Source: Clostridium sp. OS1-26
Lineage (GTDB): Bacteria > Bacillota > Clostridia > Clostridiales > Clostridiaceae
Direction: 5' to 3'
DNA: 64,000 nucleotides
Assembly (NCBI RefSeq): GCF_030915445.1
Contig: NZ_CP133264.1
Coordinates: forward strand, 1,302,001 to 1,366,000
Of this stretch, positions 26,318-36,718 are shown piece after piece. The position numbers and the translations under genes were made by a program. The notes below the pieces were generated by a model. The model searched no databases. It was not told where the DNA came from and worked only from the letters and a program-made list of their open reading frames with translations. Each line of letters starts with the position of its first letter. The first letter of the stretch is position 1.

Positions 26318-27100
26318 TTATTCATTTAAATTCAGCAATCTATAACTTAAATTTATAATTTCATTATTACTTAGAGAGTTGCTTATTTCCACATTACCCG
26401 CTTCTTTCCTTTTGCTTATAATATTATATTCTAATAGTTGTCTTTTTAATTGCTTCGCAGTCCCCATGCTTCCATCAATAATAGGAACTTTATTTTCTAA
26501 TACTATAGACAACTCCTTTTTTATGAATGGATAGTGAGTACATCCTAAAACTATTGCTGCAATTCCAGTTTCTTTGAAGGGTTCTATCTTTTTTTGCAAG
26601 TATTTGCTTACTTCCTCACCTTCTATTATTCCCTCTTCTATTAATTCAACCAATCCTGGACAAGGTAGTGGAGTAATCTCTGCTCTATCTCTATAGTTTT
26701 CCATCAAATTATTAAACTTAGCTTCTGCTAAAGTCATAGGAGTAGCCATAATGATTATTTTCCCTTTTCTATTATATTCTACTGCTGGCTTTAAGGCAGG
26801 TTCGATACCTATTACAGGCATATGATCACTATACTTTTCTCTTAGGTCTGCTATTGCCGCACTAGTAGCTGTATTGCAAGCAATAACTAGCGCCTTAGCA
26901 TTCTTCTTTATCAAATAATCAACAGCATTAAATGTTAGCGTTTTAACTTCATCTACACTTCTTGTTCCATAAGGGGCATTCTTGGAATCTCCAAAATAAA
27001 TGTAATCTTCTCTAGGTAAAACCTTTATTGCCTCTTTTAATACACTGATTCCTCCTACACCTGAGTCAAAAAAGCCAATAGGCCTATCTTCTAAATTCAC
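26318..27100 (-). CDS. murI: Glutamate racemase
   Basis: The 260-residue enzyme makes D-glutamate for peptidoglycan. It begins with GFFDSGVGGISV and carries the two catalytic cysteines in ACNTATSA (Cys75) and GCTHYP (Cys187), at the normal spacing. GAGGTGG lies about 7 nt before the ATG. It is full length and stands beside the cyclophilin gene. Confidence 0.96.
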   Translation of the reverse strand: MNLEDRPIGFFDSGVGGISVLKEAIKVLPREDYIYFGDSKNAPYGTRSVDEVKTLTFNAVDYLIKKNAKALVIACNTATSAAIADLREKYSDHMPVIGIEPALKPAVEYNRKGKIIIMATPMTLAEAKFNNLMENYRDRAEITPLPCPGLVELIEEGIIEGEEVSKYLQKKIEPFKETGIAAIVLGCTHYPFIKKELSIVLENKVPIIDGSMGTAKQLKRQLLEYNIISKRKEAGNVEISNSLSNNEIINLSYRLLNLNE

Positions 27101-27535
27101 TTTACCACCTCGTTGTGTACATATGTATATTTTATATTATATAATATACATATGGATTACACAAATTCAATAGTACGTTTTGCATAAATATTCATTGAAA
27201 ATGTATACAATTGAAATTAATATGAAAAAACTGAATTTTCAAATAAATTTATTGCATTTTCTTTTTTATTATGATAAGTATATTTTGAAAAACAAACCCC
27301 TTGGAATGACTTTATTTTCAAATTATTCGTGGTTCGTTTGCAAACTCATCCAAATGTAAGAAATAACATACTATTGCAATTTTGTTTTATAATCCTTCAT
27401 TTTTCTATTGACATATATGCATATTAATTATAAAATCATGAATATATAAAAACTTTTATACTATTCGCTTAATATTAATTTTTTAAAATATAAGAGTAAA
27501 AATACTCTTTTAATATTTTATAGGAGGTCATATAT
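27101..27535. other. Intergenic region, divergent promoters of murI and glnN
   Basis: The 435-bp region has no gene. It contains a strong promoter for the glutamine synthetase gene (27408-27436) and, near murI, a TATA-rich ATATGTA/TACATAT segment that could hold the murI promoter. A 100-nt leader precedes glnN. No known glutamine riboswitch sequence is evident to me. Confidence 0.4.
27408..27436 (+). promoter_or_regulatory. Promoter of the glutamine synthetase gene
   Basis: TTGACA (27408-27413), a 17-nt spacer and TAAAAT (27431-27436) lie about 100 bp before the start codon. Confidence 0.65.
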
Positions 27536-29437
27536 ATGGTAAAGGACTTACTCTATGTAATTCCAAAGGAAAAACATTCTGAAGAAGACTTAAAAAAAAT
27601 TCTAACTTGCCATCCTGAAATAAAATTTGTATCTTTAATCGGTATAGATTTATCAGGAAATGATACAGATGAAAAAATACCTGTAAAAGTTTTTTTAGAG
27701 GACATAGACACTTTTTTAAAAGGAGCAGTTCAAACTGATGGCTCTTCTGTTGTTCTCCCTGGAATCGCAAGCCTAAATAACGCTAAAGTGGATATGCTAG
27801 CAGATAAAGATGTAAATTGGTTCGTAGAGTATAACTATGAACATTTAGACCTTGAAACTAACAAACCTGTTGGCACACTGAGAATTCCTTGTTTCTTATA
27901 TCACGATAATAAAGCCGTAGACTCTAGACATATTCTTAAACACTCCATTGAATATTTTAAATCAACTCTATTAGACTTATTTGAAAAATATCCTGAATCA
28001 CTTTCATCATTTGGAATAAAATTTGAAGACATTGAAGACGTAGTTGCTACCTGTGCTACAGAGTTAGAATTTTGGGTGAAAACTCCTAATGACAAAGCTC
28101 ATGTTGAAGAACTTTCTACTTCCCAAGTATTACAAGAGCAATACTGGACTAGAACTAAAGGAGCAGTTAGAACCTCTCTAGAACAGTCTCTTCTTATGAT
28201 GGATGCTTATGGTTTAGAGCCTGAAATGGGACATAAAGAGGTTGGTGGAGTAAAGGCAAAAATAGATGAGTCAGGAAAATTTACACACATAATGGAACAA
28301 TTAGAAATAGATTGGAAATATTCTACTGGAGTTCAAGCTGCTGATAATGAACTTTTGGCTAGAAGTATAATTAAAGAAACATTTAGAAGGAATGGATTAG
28401 ATGTTACATTCCTAGCTAAGCCTATAGATGGAGTCGCTGGCAGCGGAGAGCATACTCATTTCGGTATAGCACTTAAACTTAAAAACGGCAAAAGAATAAA
28501 TTTATTCTCAACTACTAAAAACCATTTCTTAAGTACTTTTGGTTATGCTTCTATAATGGGAATACTTAAGAACTATGAAGTAATAAATCCATTTGTATCT
28601 TCTACTAATGATTCACTTAGAAGACTAAAGCCGGGATTTGAAGCTCCTGTTTGTATAGTTACTTCTATAGGACATACAGTTGAAATTCCTTCAAGGAATA
28701 GAACTATACTTGTAGGTGTAATAAGAGATTTACAAAACCCTTTGGCTACTAGATTTGAACTTAGATCTCCAAACCCTCATACAAATACTTATCTAGCTGT
28801 ATCTGTACTTTATTTAGCTATGATAGATGGTATAAAATATGCTGTAACTAATGGTAAAACAGAAGATGATCTTCTAGCTGAATTATCTAAGAAACCAGAA
28901 GCTGATGCAGATTATCTTGAAAAAGGAAGAGCATATAGAAGTGAAGAGGACGTATTCGAAGATTTTACAGACGAAGAGAGAGAGAAATTCTTTGGAAAGG
29001 CTCCAGCTACAGTTTATGAAAATCTAAAAGCATTTGATATGTATCCTGAGAAAAAGAATGTTCTTATCCAAGGCAATGTATTAGATGAAAAGCTTATAAA
29101 CAGCTTTAGATTAGCTGTAACAAAGAGATGGCTTATAGAGATAACCAATAGAATAATGTCTAACTACTCTGATGAAATAAGAAGTTGTAAAATGCTTCAT
29201 TCAATAGACAAAGCATTGGATCTTGATGTGGCTAACTGGATGAAGATAAATGAATTAAGACATTATATAATGAAAGATACTTATTCTAAAAAGAGCTTAT
29301 TTGCTAGAATTAAGAATGCTATAGAAGCTGGAAACTATGACGAAGTATCAAATCTTCAAATAGAATTAGATGAAAAAATTAAGGAACTAAGAGAATTGTA
29401 TTCTTCTTATAAGAAAAACTTAATAGATATAGGATAA
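27536..29437 (+). CDS. glnN: Glutamine synthetase type III
   Basis: The 633-residue protein is far longer than the type I enzyme. It contains the catalytic-domain motifs GVAGSGEHTHFGIALK (His-rich metal and ammonium site), STNDSLRRLKPGFEAPV and RNRTILVG, in the type III order. The N-terminal 60-130 residues include DGSSVVLPGIASLNNAKVD. It makes glutamine from glutamate, ammonia and ATP, which matters for an organism releasing ammonia from purines. GGAGGTCAT precedes the ATG. A bidirectional terminator follows. Confidence 0.93.
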   Translation: MVKDLLYVIPKEKHSEEDLKKILTCHPEIKFVSLIGIDLSGNDTDEKIPVKVFLEDIDTFLKGAVQTDGSSVVLPGIASLNNAKVDMLADKDVNWFVEYNYEHLDLETNKPVGTLRIPCFLYHDNKAVDSRHILKHSIEYFKSTLLDLFEKYPESLSSFGIKFEDIEDVVATCATELEFWVKTPNDKAHVEELSTSQVLQEQYWTRTKGAVRTSLEQSLLMMDAYGLEPEMGHKEVGGVKAKIDESGKFTHIMEQLEIDWKYSTGVQAADNELLARSIIKETFRRNGLDVTFLAKPIDGVAGSGEHTHFGIALKLKNGKRINLFSTTKNHFLSTFGYASIMGILKNYEVINPFVSSTNDSLRRLKPGFEAPVCIVTSIGHTVEIPSRNRTILVGVIRDLQNPLATRFELRSPNPHTNTYLAVSVLYLAMIDGIKYAVTNGKTEDDLLAELSKKPEADADYLEKGRAYRSEEDVFEDFTDEEREKFFGKAPATVYENLKAFDMYPEKKNVLIQGNVLDEKLINSFRLAVTKRWLIEITNRIMSNYSDEIRSCKMLHSIDKALDLDVANWMKINELRHYIMKDTYSKKSLFARIKNAIEAGNYDEVSNLQIELDEKIKELRELYSSYKKNLIDIG

Positions 29438-29441
29438 AGTT

Positions 29442-29467
29442 AATACCCGCGCAATTACGCGGGTATT
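29442..29467. terminator. Bidirectional terminator between glnN and the LacI-type gene
   Basis: AATACCCGCG and CGCGGGTATT form a perfect GC-rich 10-bp stem with a 6-nt loop. Confidence 0.85.
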
Positions 29468-29470
29468 ATT

Positions 29471-30471
29471 CTATGTTTCTCTGATTATAAGCTCTGTCTC
29501 AAAGTAAATCTGTTTGCTTTCGATATCTTCAGCATCTATAACATCTATGAGTAGCTTGCAAGATTGTTTTCCCATTTCATAGATAGGTTGGGATATTGTT
29601 GTTAACTCTGGCGCAAAAATCTCTGATAATTCAATATTGTCAAAACCAAGAACTCTTATATCCTGTGGAATTTTAAATCCTCTTTTTAATAATACCTTTA
29701 TTCCACCTAAGGCCATTGCATCATTGCTATAAAATATAGCATCTAGATCCGTTGTATTCTGTAGTATGTTCTCTGTAGCCTTAATACCTCCGTCTATAGT
29801 AAAATCTCCGCTAAACACTAGATTCTCATCATATAATCCATATTTACTCATGGAATATTTATATCCATCTAGTCTCTGCCTAGAAATTTCAAGCATTTTA
29901 GGTCCTTCTACAAAGGCAATTTTTCTACTCCCTCCATTATACAGATACTCTATCCCCTTCAAAACTCCATCTTTGTTTAGCGCATATACTCCGTATTCCT
30001 CTTCATGAGTATCAATATATCTATCTACAAGCACAAAAGGAATGTTATTATGCTTTAGCATTTTAACACTATTCTCGCTTTCTCCACCGGCTATAAATAT
30101 AACACCATCCACTAGTTTGCTTATGAGTAACTTTATATATTTTTCTTCCTTGTTCGTCTCATTATCCGTATTGCAAAAAATTACGTTATATCCTAATAAG
30201 CTGGCTTCATCCTCAATAGCTCTTGCAATTGAAGAAAAGAATGGGTTCGTAATATCCGGAAGGATTATTCCAATTGTACCAGTTTTTTTGTACTTAAACT
30301 TCTTGCCAAAGAGTTTGGTATATAGTTCATTTCCTTAGCCAAACTCAGCACTCTATTTCTAGTCTCCTCGCTTATACTTTGATCACGTTTACTTAAAACC
30401 ATTGAAACAGTAGCCTTAGATACTCCTGCCATTTTAGCAATATCAAGCATTGTTACTTTTTTCATTACCAT
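29471..30471 (-). pseudogene. rbsR: LacI-family ribose regulator split by a frameshift
   Basis: The first frame (from 30471) encodes a LacI helix-turn-helix, VTMLDIAKMAGVSKATVSMVLSK, and the hinge ending LARSLSTKK, then stops. One base out of step, the next frame continues TGTIGIILPDITNPFF and the whole periplasmic-binding-like effector domain to 29471. The break is at an A7 run (plus strand T run at 30283-30289); one more A restores a normal protein of about 333 residues. It lies beside the ribose genes, has its own TATAAT-type promoter, and likely repressed them. It is either recently inactivated or intact with a sequencing error. Confidence 0.8.
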
Positions 30472-30532
30472 CCCTCATGCACTTTAAATTTTTCCATTCA
30501 TTATTATATATTTATTATACACTATACTTTAC

Positions 30533-30561
30533 AAAATCCAGGGCAAATTACCCTGGATTTT
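30533..30561 (-). terminator. Terminator of the ribose operon
   Basis: AAAATCCAGGG and CCCTGGATTTT form a perfect stem just after rbsB, separating the transporter operon from the regulator gene. Confidence 0.8.
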
Positions 30562-30565
30562 TAAA

Positions 30566-31483
30566 TTATTTCTTTATAAGTTTTAAATCTACTGGTATTT
30601 CTTTTTGTACAGATTCACCTTTTATAACTTTTCCAGCATTTTCAACAGCTAAACTTCCCATTAAATCTGGTTGTTGTGCAACTGTAGCTGCCATTTCTCC
30701 ACTTTCAACTGCTTTTTTAGCATCATCATTTCCGTCAAAACCAACAACTAAAACCTTTTTGCCTTTTAAGGCCTTAACAGCACCTAGAGCCATCTCATCA
30801 TTGTGTGCAAACACAGCATCAAACTGTGGTGTAGCTTGCATTATGTTTTCCATTACGTTTAATCCCTTTTGTCTATCAAAGTCTGCTGCTTGGCTAGCTA
30901 CAACCTTAACATTATCTTTGTTATCTACACCCTCATGGAATCCCTTACCTCTATCTCTAGTAGCTGATGCTCCTGGTATTCCTTGAAGCTCAACTATGTT
31001 AGCCTTGCCACCTAACTTTTCAAGAATGAAATCTGCTGCCATTTTTCCACCCTTAACATTATCTGAAGCTATGTGGGCAACAACATTACCTTTATTAGCT
31101 TTTCTATCTACAGTTAAAACTGGTACTTTCTTATCATTTGCTGCTTGGATTGAGTTTCCAACCGCATCACTATCTGTTGGGTTTATAATAATTGCTGAAA
31201 CTCCTTGTTGTAAAAGGTCATCAACGTTAGCTCTTTCCTTGCTTGCATCGTTTTGTGAGTCAACAACTACCAATTCATACCCTAATTCTTTAGCTTTTTT
31301 AGTTGCTCCATCTTTCATGGATACAAAGAAAGGATTGTTTAGTGTTGATACAACCATTCCTATCTTTTTCTTTTCTCCACCTTGTTTGCTTTGTTCTGTC
31401 TTGCTGCCACATCCAGTAAATCCTGCTATAGCAATCATACCTGTCAATGCTAGTGATAACATTTTTAAACGAGTTCTTTTCAT
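30566..31483 (-). CDS. rbsB: Ribose ABC transporter substrate-binding lipoprotein
   Basis: The 305-residue protein has a lipoprotein signal ending at GFTGC (Cys25). A type I periplasmic-binding fold follows: GMVVSTLNNPFFVSMKDGA, INPTDSDAVG, VAHIASDNVKGGKMAADF. This is the D-ribose binding pattern. It captures ribose outside the membrane and hands it to RbsC. It is the last gene of the rbsKDACB operon, 44 bp after rbsC, with GGAGGATT upstream. Confidence 0.94.
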   Translation of the reverse strand: MKRTRLKMLSLALTGMIAIAGFTGCGSKTEQSKQGGEKKKIGMVVSTLNNPFFVSMKDGATKKAKELGYELVVVDSQNDASKERANVDDLLQQGVSAIIINPTDSDAVGNSIQAANDKKVPVLTVDRKANKGNVVAHIASDNVKGGKMAADFILEKLGGKANIVELQGIPGASATRDRGKGFHEGVDNKDNVKVVASQAADFDRQKGLNVMENIMQATPQFDAVFAHNDEMALGAVKALKGKKVLVVGFDGNDDAKKAVESGEMAATVAQQPDLMGSLAVENAGKVIKGESVQKEIPVDLKLIKK

Positions 31484-31527
31484 AATATTAATCCTCCTCA
31501 GATTTTATATAAATTTTTAATGTTTAC

Positions 31528-32457
31528 TTATTTATTTTTCTTATCAAGAATAACAGCCAGTATTATTACAAGTCCTTTTACTATTAATTGATAGAATGGT
31601 GATACATTCATTAAATTTAATCCATTATTTAATACACCTATAATCATTGCACCTATTATTGTTCCAATTACTGATCCTTCTCCACCTGAAAGGCTTGTCC
31701 CTCCAAGAACAACTGCTGCAATAGCATCTAATTCAAATCCTGAACCAGCATTAGGTGATGCTGAGCCTATTCTGCTTGTTACTACAATACCGCTAAGTGC
31801 TGCTGTTACACCACATATAACATAAACTAAAGCTTTAATTTTATCTGTATTTATACCTGACAGCCTTGCCGAGTCTTCATTACCGCCTACAGCATAAACA
31901 TATCTGCCATATCTTGTTTGATTTAGCACATACCAAGCGCTTAAAACTACAAGTAGTATTAGAATTACAGGTAAAGGTATGCCCGCTAACTTACCATTAC
32001 CTATAACGGTAAAATCTGAGCTTAATCCTGATATAGGTGTTCCTTTTGTATAAACATAGGTTACTCCTCTAAATACAGTCATAGTTGCCAATGTTACTAT
32101 AAAAGCCTGTATTTTACCTTTTGAGACTAGTATCCCGTTAAACAAACCAATCAATGCTCCTATTATTAAAACTACAATTATAGTTAAAAAAGTATTAGCA
32201 TTACTTTTAACTAAGGTTGCTGCTACAGCTCCTGTTATAGCTAGAGTTGATCCAACAGATAAGTCTATTCCTCCAGTTAATATTACAAAGCACATGCCTA
32301 CTGCAATTATTGCGTTAACAGAAACCTGAGTAAATACGTTTAATACGTTTGTGACAGTTAAAAATCTAGGAGTAATAATAGATATAACTACACAAAGTAT
32401 TATCAAGCCTATTAAAGATTTATATTTAAAAAGCAAACTCTTAATATCCTTTTCCAT
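31528..32457 (-). CDS. rbsC: Ribose ABC transporter permease
   Basis: The 309-residue integral membrane protein has about eight to ten transmembrane segments and the family motifs GGIDLSVGS and GGTSLSGGEGSVIGTIIGA typical of carbohydrate uptake-2 permeases. It forms the membrane channel of the ribose importer with RbsA. It lies 31 bp after rbsA in the operon. Confidence 0.94.
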   Translation of the reverse strand: MEKDIKSLLFKYKSLIGLIILCVVISIITPRFLTVTNVLNVFTQVSVNAIIAVGMCFVILTGGIDLSVGSTLAITGAVAATLVKSNANTFLTIIVVLIIGALIGLFNGILVSKGKIQAFIVTLATMTVFRGVTYVYTKGTPISGLSSDFTVIGNGKLAGIPLPVILILLVVLSAWYVLNQTRYGRYVYAVGGNEDSARLSGINTDKIKALVYVICGVTAALSGIVVTSRIGSASPNAGSGFELDAIAAVVLGGTSLSGGEGSVIGTIIGAMIIGVLNNGLNLMNVSPFYQLIVKGLVIILAVILDKKNK

Positions 32458-32488
32458 ATTTCATTCTCCCTTTGTTATAATATAAAAT

Positions 32489-33988
32489 TTAAATGCCAAC
32501 TGCATATTTCATTATATTTTCTTGAGTAAGCTCATCTCTCTTTAATTCACCAGTAAGCTTTCCTTCGTGCATTACAATTACTCTATCGCTTACACCTATT
32601 ATTTCTGCCATATCTGAAGAAATCATAATGACAGCCTTACCATCGCTCTTTAATTCATTTAAAACTTCATAGATCTCCTTCTTCGCTCCCACATCTATAC
32701 CTTTAGTAGGTTCATCAATTATCAAAATCTTTGGCGAAAGCATAAGCCACTTTGCCAATATTACCTTTTGTTGATTTCCTCCACTAAGGTTTTTAATTAA
32801 CTGCTCTCTATGAGGAGTTTTAACTGAAAGTTTCTTTATATATTTATCAACCTCTTCTTTTTCTGCCTTTTTATTTATTCTTTTTAAACTATTTTCATAA
32901 TTTTTTAAATTTGATATTGTCATATTTTCTCTTACAGACATGCCAAGAATTAAGCCTTCTTTTTTTCTATCTTCGGATAAGTAGCAAACTCCATGGCTAA
33001 TTGCATCTTTAGGGGAATTTATACTAACCTTTTGTCCATCAATACAGATTTCGCCTGAACTTTTCTTGTAATCTCCAAAAATAGTTTTAGCAAGCTCAGT
33101 TCTTCCGGCTCCCATAAGCCCGGCAATGCCTAGTATTTCTCCCGCTTTTACTTCAAAACTTACATTTCTAACTTTATCTTTTAGGGATATATTATCAACC
33201 TTTAATAAGGTCTTTGTTTTATCTACTTCTTTATAAGGAAACTGCTCTTCAAGTTTTCTTCCCACCATCATAGTAATTAAATCATCTTTAGTTACACTTT
33301 TAGTTTCCACATCTCCAACATATTTACCGTCTCTTAGTACAGTAATAGAATCACAGATTTGAAAAATCTCATCCAATCTGTGAGATATATAAATAACTGC
33401 CATTCCCTTTTCTTTTAGCTTTCTAATTACAGTAAATAGATTTTTTGTTTCTACATCAGTAAGCGCCGTAGTTGGTTCATCCATTATAATAATGCCAGAG
33501 TTTTTAGTTAAGGCTTTTGCGATTTCAATCATTTGCATTTCTCCTACATTTATATCCTTAACTAAAGTATCCGGATTTATATTGCATCCAATTTGCTCTA
33601 GAAAGCCTAAGCTTCTTTCTCTCATCCATGCTTTATTTATTCTTCTAGTGCCCTTATCAAACTTCTCATTTCCTAAAAATATATTTTCTGAAACAGTTAG
33701 GTTCGGAAGTACACTAAGTTCCTGATGTATAATTGTTATTCCCATGCTTTCAGCATGTTTAATACCCTGTATATCAACCTCGTTTCCTTCAATTAAAACC
33801 TTTCCTTCATCTTTTTTATAAACACCACTTAATATCTTCATAAGTGTAGACTTTCCCGCTCCATTTTCTCCAAGCAATGCTACTACTTCTCCAGAATTGA
33901 CTTTTAGATTAACGTCTTGTAGTGCCTTTACTCCAGGAAAGGATTTAGATATGCCTACCATCTCTAAAAGCGGCTTTTTATCTTCCAT
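32489..33988 (-). CDS. rbsA: Ribose ABC transporter ATPase
   Basis: The 499-residue protein contains two fused ATP-binding cassettes. The first has a full Walker A (GENGAGKST), a Walker B ending [10 protein letters not shown] and a VGEMQ signature. The second has the degenerate Walker [10 protein letters not shown] and signature LSGGNQ, as usual in sugar importers of this class. It powers ribose uptake. It lies between rbsD and rbsC. Confidence 0.95.
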   Translation of the reverse strand: MEDKKPLLEMVGISKSFPGVKALQDVNLKVNSGEVVALLGENGAGKSTLMKILSGVYKKDEGKVLIEGNEVDIQGIKHAESMGITIIHQELSVLPNLTVSENIFLGNEKFDKGTRRINKAWMRERSLGFLEQIGCNINPDTLVKDINVGEMQMIEIAKALTKNSGIIIMDEPTTALTDVETKNLFTVIRKLKEKGMAVIYISHRLDEIFQICDSITVLRDGKYVGDVETKSVTKDDLITMMVGRKLEEQFPYKEVDKTKTLLKVDNISLKDKVRNVSFEVKAGEILGIAGLMGAGRTELAKTIFGDYKKSSGEICIDGQKVSINSPKDAISHGVCYLSEDRKKEGLILGMSVRENMTISNLKNYENSLKRINKKAEKEEVDKYIKKLSVKTPHREQLIKNLSGGNQQKVILAKWLMLSPKILIIDEPTKGIDVGAKKEIYEVLNELKSDGKAVIMISSDMAEIIGVSDRVIVMHEGKLTGELKRDELTQENIMKYAVGI

Positions 33989-34009
33989 ATTCTTTCCTCC
34001 TAAAATGTT

Positions 34010-34405
34010 TTAAAATACAACTCCTGATCTTAAAATTATATTCGCATAAGGTGTTTGTTCTCCAGTTCTTATAACAGCCTTACACTCTTTCAATTTGTCT
34101 TTGAGCTCTTCATGTGTTATGAAGGTCATCTTCACATCTCCAATTTCCTTTTTTATTTCTTCAAATAGTGCTGGGTTAACATCTGCAGTTTCCTTTGCTA
34201 ATTCTACTTCTTCTACTTGAAGTTCCATTAATACAACTTTTAGTGTAGCTATAAAGCTAGGAATATCTTTTATAAGAGCTAAATCTATTCTTTTGGTTTC
34301 CTCTGGAATAGGCAAACCACAATCCCCTATGGCCAAACCATCAGTATGTCCCATTTTTGATATTACACTAGATATTTCTGAATTTAATAATCCGATTTTT
34401 TTCAT
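34010..34405 (-). CDS. rbsD: D-ribose pyranase
   Basis: The 131-residue protein interconverts ring forms of ribose before phosphorylation. It shows the RbsD signatures [34 protein letters not shown] near the start (catalytic His20) and [17 protein letters not shown] at the end. It is separated from rbsK by only 3 bp, so translation is probably coupled. Confidence 0.95.
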   Translation of the reverse strand: MKKIGLLNSEISSVISKMGHTDGLAIGDCGLPIPEETKRIDLALIKDIPSFIATLKVVLMELQVEEVELAKETADVNPALFEEIKKEIGDVKMTFITHEELKDKLKECKAVIRTGEQTPYANIILRSGVVF

Positions 34406-34408
34406 CTT

Positions 34409-35341
34409 TTATTCCTCCCCGTATAACTTAATCACTTCTTCTAGATATGGAAGGGATGGTTGAGCACCTTGTCTCTGAACTACAAGTGCTGAAACTTTAT
34501 TTGCAAATTTAATAGCTTTTTCAATTATTTCAAAATCTACTTTATCCTCATTTTGTAATTTACTTACTAAGGCTCCTATAAAGCTATCTCCTGCTGCAGT
34601 AGTGTCTACAGCCTTAACCTTATAGGCTGGTATAATGCTGAACTTATCATTGCTTACTACCGCTGCCCCTCTCTCACCTAGGGTTATTACTACAAATTTA
34701 ACTCCTTTTCCCATGAAACTATCTGCTGCTTCTTTTACACTACTTATATCTTCAACCTTAACTCCTGTAAGCTCAAAAGCTTCTGTTTCATTTGGAACTA
34801 TAATATCTGTAAGTTTTAACAGCTCATCAGGTATGTTTTTTGCTGGAGCTGGGTTCAGTATAGTTGTTACCTCATTTTTCTTAGCAATTTCAAAGGCCCT
34901 TATTGTGATATCTAATGGAGTTTCAAATTGAGCTATAAGCAATTTAGAATTTTTTATTACATCTTCAGCATCTTCAATTGATTTATTGTCAACCTCCATG
35001 TTAGCTCCAGGTACAACTATTATAGAATTACTTCCAGCATCATCAACTGTAATAATTGCCATACCAGTTGGAGTATGATCACTATATTTAATGTTGTTTA
35101 TATCTATTTTATCTTGTTCCATAACTTTTAAAAGTTCGCAACCGTTTTCATCTTGTCCAACTTTTCCTATAAAGCTTACACCAGCTCCTAATCTTTTAGC
35201 AGCAACTGCTTGATTAGCACCTTTTCCTCCGGGAATTTTTTTATAATCCTTTGATAAAATAGTTTCTCCTGACTTTACCATTCTATCAACTCTTAATACT
35301 AAGTCCATATTTATGCTGCCTAAAATGCAAACTCTGTTCAT
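34409..35341 (-). CDS. rbsK: Ribokinase
   Basis: The 310-residue PfkB-family kinase phosphorylates ribose to ribose 5-phosphate. It carries the N-terminal signature GGKGANQAVAAKRLGA and the C-terminal catalytic signature DTTAAGDSFIGAL with the base Asp. It is the first gene of the ribose operon. The 5' region carries a strong promoter and a tandem operator. Confidence 0.95.
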   Translation of the reverse strand: MNRVCILGSINMDLVLRVDRMVKSGETILSKDYKKIPGGKGANQAVAAKRLGAGVSFIGKVGQDENGCELLKVMEQDKIDINNIKYSDHTPTGMAIITVDDAGSNSIIVVPGANMEVDNKSIEDAEDVIKNSKLLIAQFETPLDITIRAFEIAKKNEVTTILNPAPAKNIPDELLKLTDIIVPNETEAFELTGVKVEDISSVKEAADSFMGKGVKFVVITLGERGAAVVSNDKFSIIPAYKVKAVDTTAAGDSFIGALVSKLQNEDKVDFEIIEKAIKFANKVSALVVQRQGAQPSLPYLEEVIKLYGEE

Positions 35342-35377
35342 ATATATTCACCTCTATAATAAATAACCCTCGTTTAT

Positions 35378-35435
35378 TTAACCGGTTAAATAAACCGGTT
35401 AAATTTATTCTATATTAGCTTTGATAAGATGTCAA
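35378..35435 (-). promoter_or_regulatory. Ribose operon promoter with tandem LacI-type operator
   Basis: On the minus strand TTGACA (complement of 35430-35435), a 17-nt spacer and TAGAAT (complement of 35407-35412) form the promoter. Two copies of the palindrome AACCGGTT (35380-35387 and 35393-35400), 13 bp apart centre to centre, lie just downstream. This is the usual place and shape for LacI-family repressor sites, most likely those of the adjacent regulator. Confidence 0.75.
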
Positions 35436-35535
35436 TCATTTTTTTGAAAACTTTTTCATTACTTAAAATTGAAAAAAGAAGAGCAATGACAACCTTCTGC
35501 TACCACTACTCTTCTTTTCATTATTTATTGCTATG

Positions 35536-36084
35536 CTAAAAGTCCCTTAATGGAAAACTTTTTATTATCATTTCTTTTTTATTGTTTATCGGCTTCCAAA
35601 GCTCTATCCTATCTATCTTTGCCATTTTGTGAATATTTTCTTTTTTAGTAGTATCACAAGCTGCCACATATTCTTTACTAGACCATTCTCTTATAGCATA
35701 ATTAGTATTAGCTAGTGAAATATGCAAATCCCAGTTGTCGATATTATCTCTAACATTAAAACCATGCAATTTAAGTGTGTCATTTATATGTCTTACTAAT
35801 CTGATTATATATCCCTTATTTTCTATTTTTAAATTAACTGATTTATATGGTGGATCAAAACATATTGCTCCATTAATTTCAACTTTAAATTTCTTATATG
35901 GCTTTAATATATCAGAAACTATTTTATTTAGTTTCTCTATATCAGGATCTCCTACAACTTCTAAGGTTATGTGAAGAACAGGCATATTTTTATATATCTT
36001 ATACTTTTTACATATGCTTTTCTGCATTCCTTCAATGTATGAATATGATTGTTTATCAAATAAAGCTACTAAATAATACTTCAT
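35536..36084 (-). CDS. 2'-5' RNA ligase / phosphoesterase family protein
   Basis: The 182-residue protein has the two HxT/S motifs of the 2H phosphoesterase fold, HIT (38-40) and HIS (121-123). These normally form the active site for cleaving or joining 2',5' or 2',3'-cyclic RNA phosphodiesters. The substrate in this organism is unknown. It is a single gene between the ribose operon and the DUF1540 gene. Confidence 0.85.
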   Translation of the reverse strand: MKYYLVALFDKQSYSYIEGMQKSICKKYKIYKNMPVLHITLEVVGDPDIEKLNKIVSDILKPYKKFKVEINGAICFDPPYKSVNLKIENKGYIIRLVRHINDTLKLHGFNVRDNIDNWDLHISLANTNYAIREWSSKEYVAACDTTKKENIHKMAKIDRIELWKPINNKKEMIIKSFPLRDF

Positions 36085-36365
36085 GTTATTCTCAATCCCC
36101 CAAAACTAATACTTGTAACTCCATGTTATAATAACTAAATATCATTATAACATATAATTGTTTCATATAATATTTTTATACATAATATCTTCATGATAAT
36201 TTATCTAATTGTACTAAAAAGCAACGTTTTCTTATTAAGTTCCCAGCCATATATTCAATATGTATACCTTTATTTAATTTTAATTTCATGTATATATAAA
36301 ACTTAAAGTGAGAAAATAATATTGTTAGTTTTTAAAATATAATTAATTCATGGAGGTATTCAGTA

Positions 36366-36530
36366 ATGATGGTAAACCGCAATGATAGCATAGGATGTGT
36401 AGTTAACGAATGTAGATTTCATGCTAAAGATCAAGACTATTGTACACTAGAGAAAATTCAAGTTACAAAACATGAATCATTAGCTAAAACAAAACAATGC
36501 ACAGACTGTGGAAGCTTCGAAAAAGAATAG
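36366..36530 (+). CDS. DUF1540 small cysteine-rich protein
   Basis: This 54-residue product has a GGAGGT 8 nt before its start. It contains the conserved spacing C-x3-C-x9-C early (GCVVNECRFH, DYC) and CTDCGSF near the end, which is diagnostic for DUF1540. Four or five cysteines suggest metal binding. The function is unknown. It is monocistronic, ending in a compact hairpin. Confidence 0.85.
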   Translation: MMVNRNDSIGCVVNECRFHAKDQDYCTLEKIQVTKHESLAKTKQCTDCGSFEKE

Positions 36531-36540
36531 TTATAAAAAT

Positions 36541-36568
36541 ATAAGCACCCTAGGGTGCTTATATTTTT
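36541..36568 (+). terminator. Terminator of the DUF1540 gene
   Basis: ATAAGCACCC and GGGTGCTTAT pair around TA, followed by ATTTTT. Confidence 0.8.
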
Positions 36569-36718
36569 GGACTAAATTACATTAACCTCCTATTCACTTT
36601 TCTAAAAATAATGTTAAAATATTATAGAATTATGTTATAATAAAATTTGTGTAACAATTTGAATTTAAGTTTTATGTATTTATATAAATTATTAATGATG
36701 ATAAGGATGGATGCGGGA

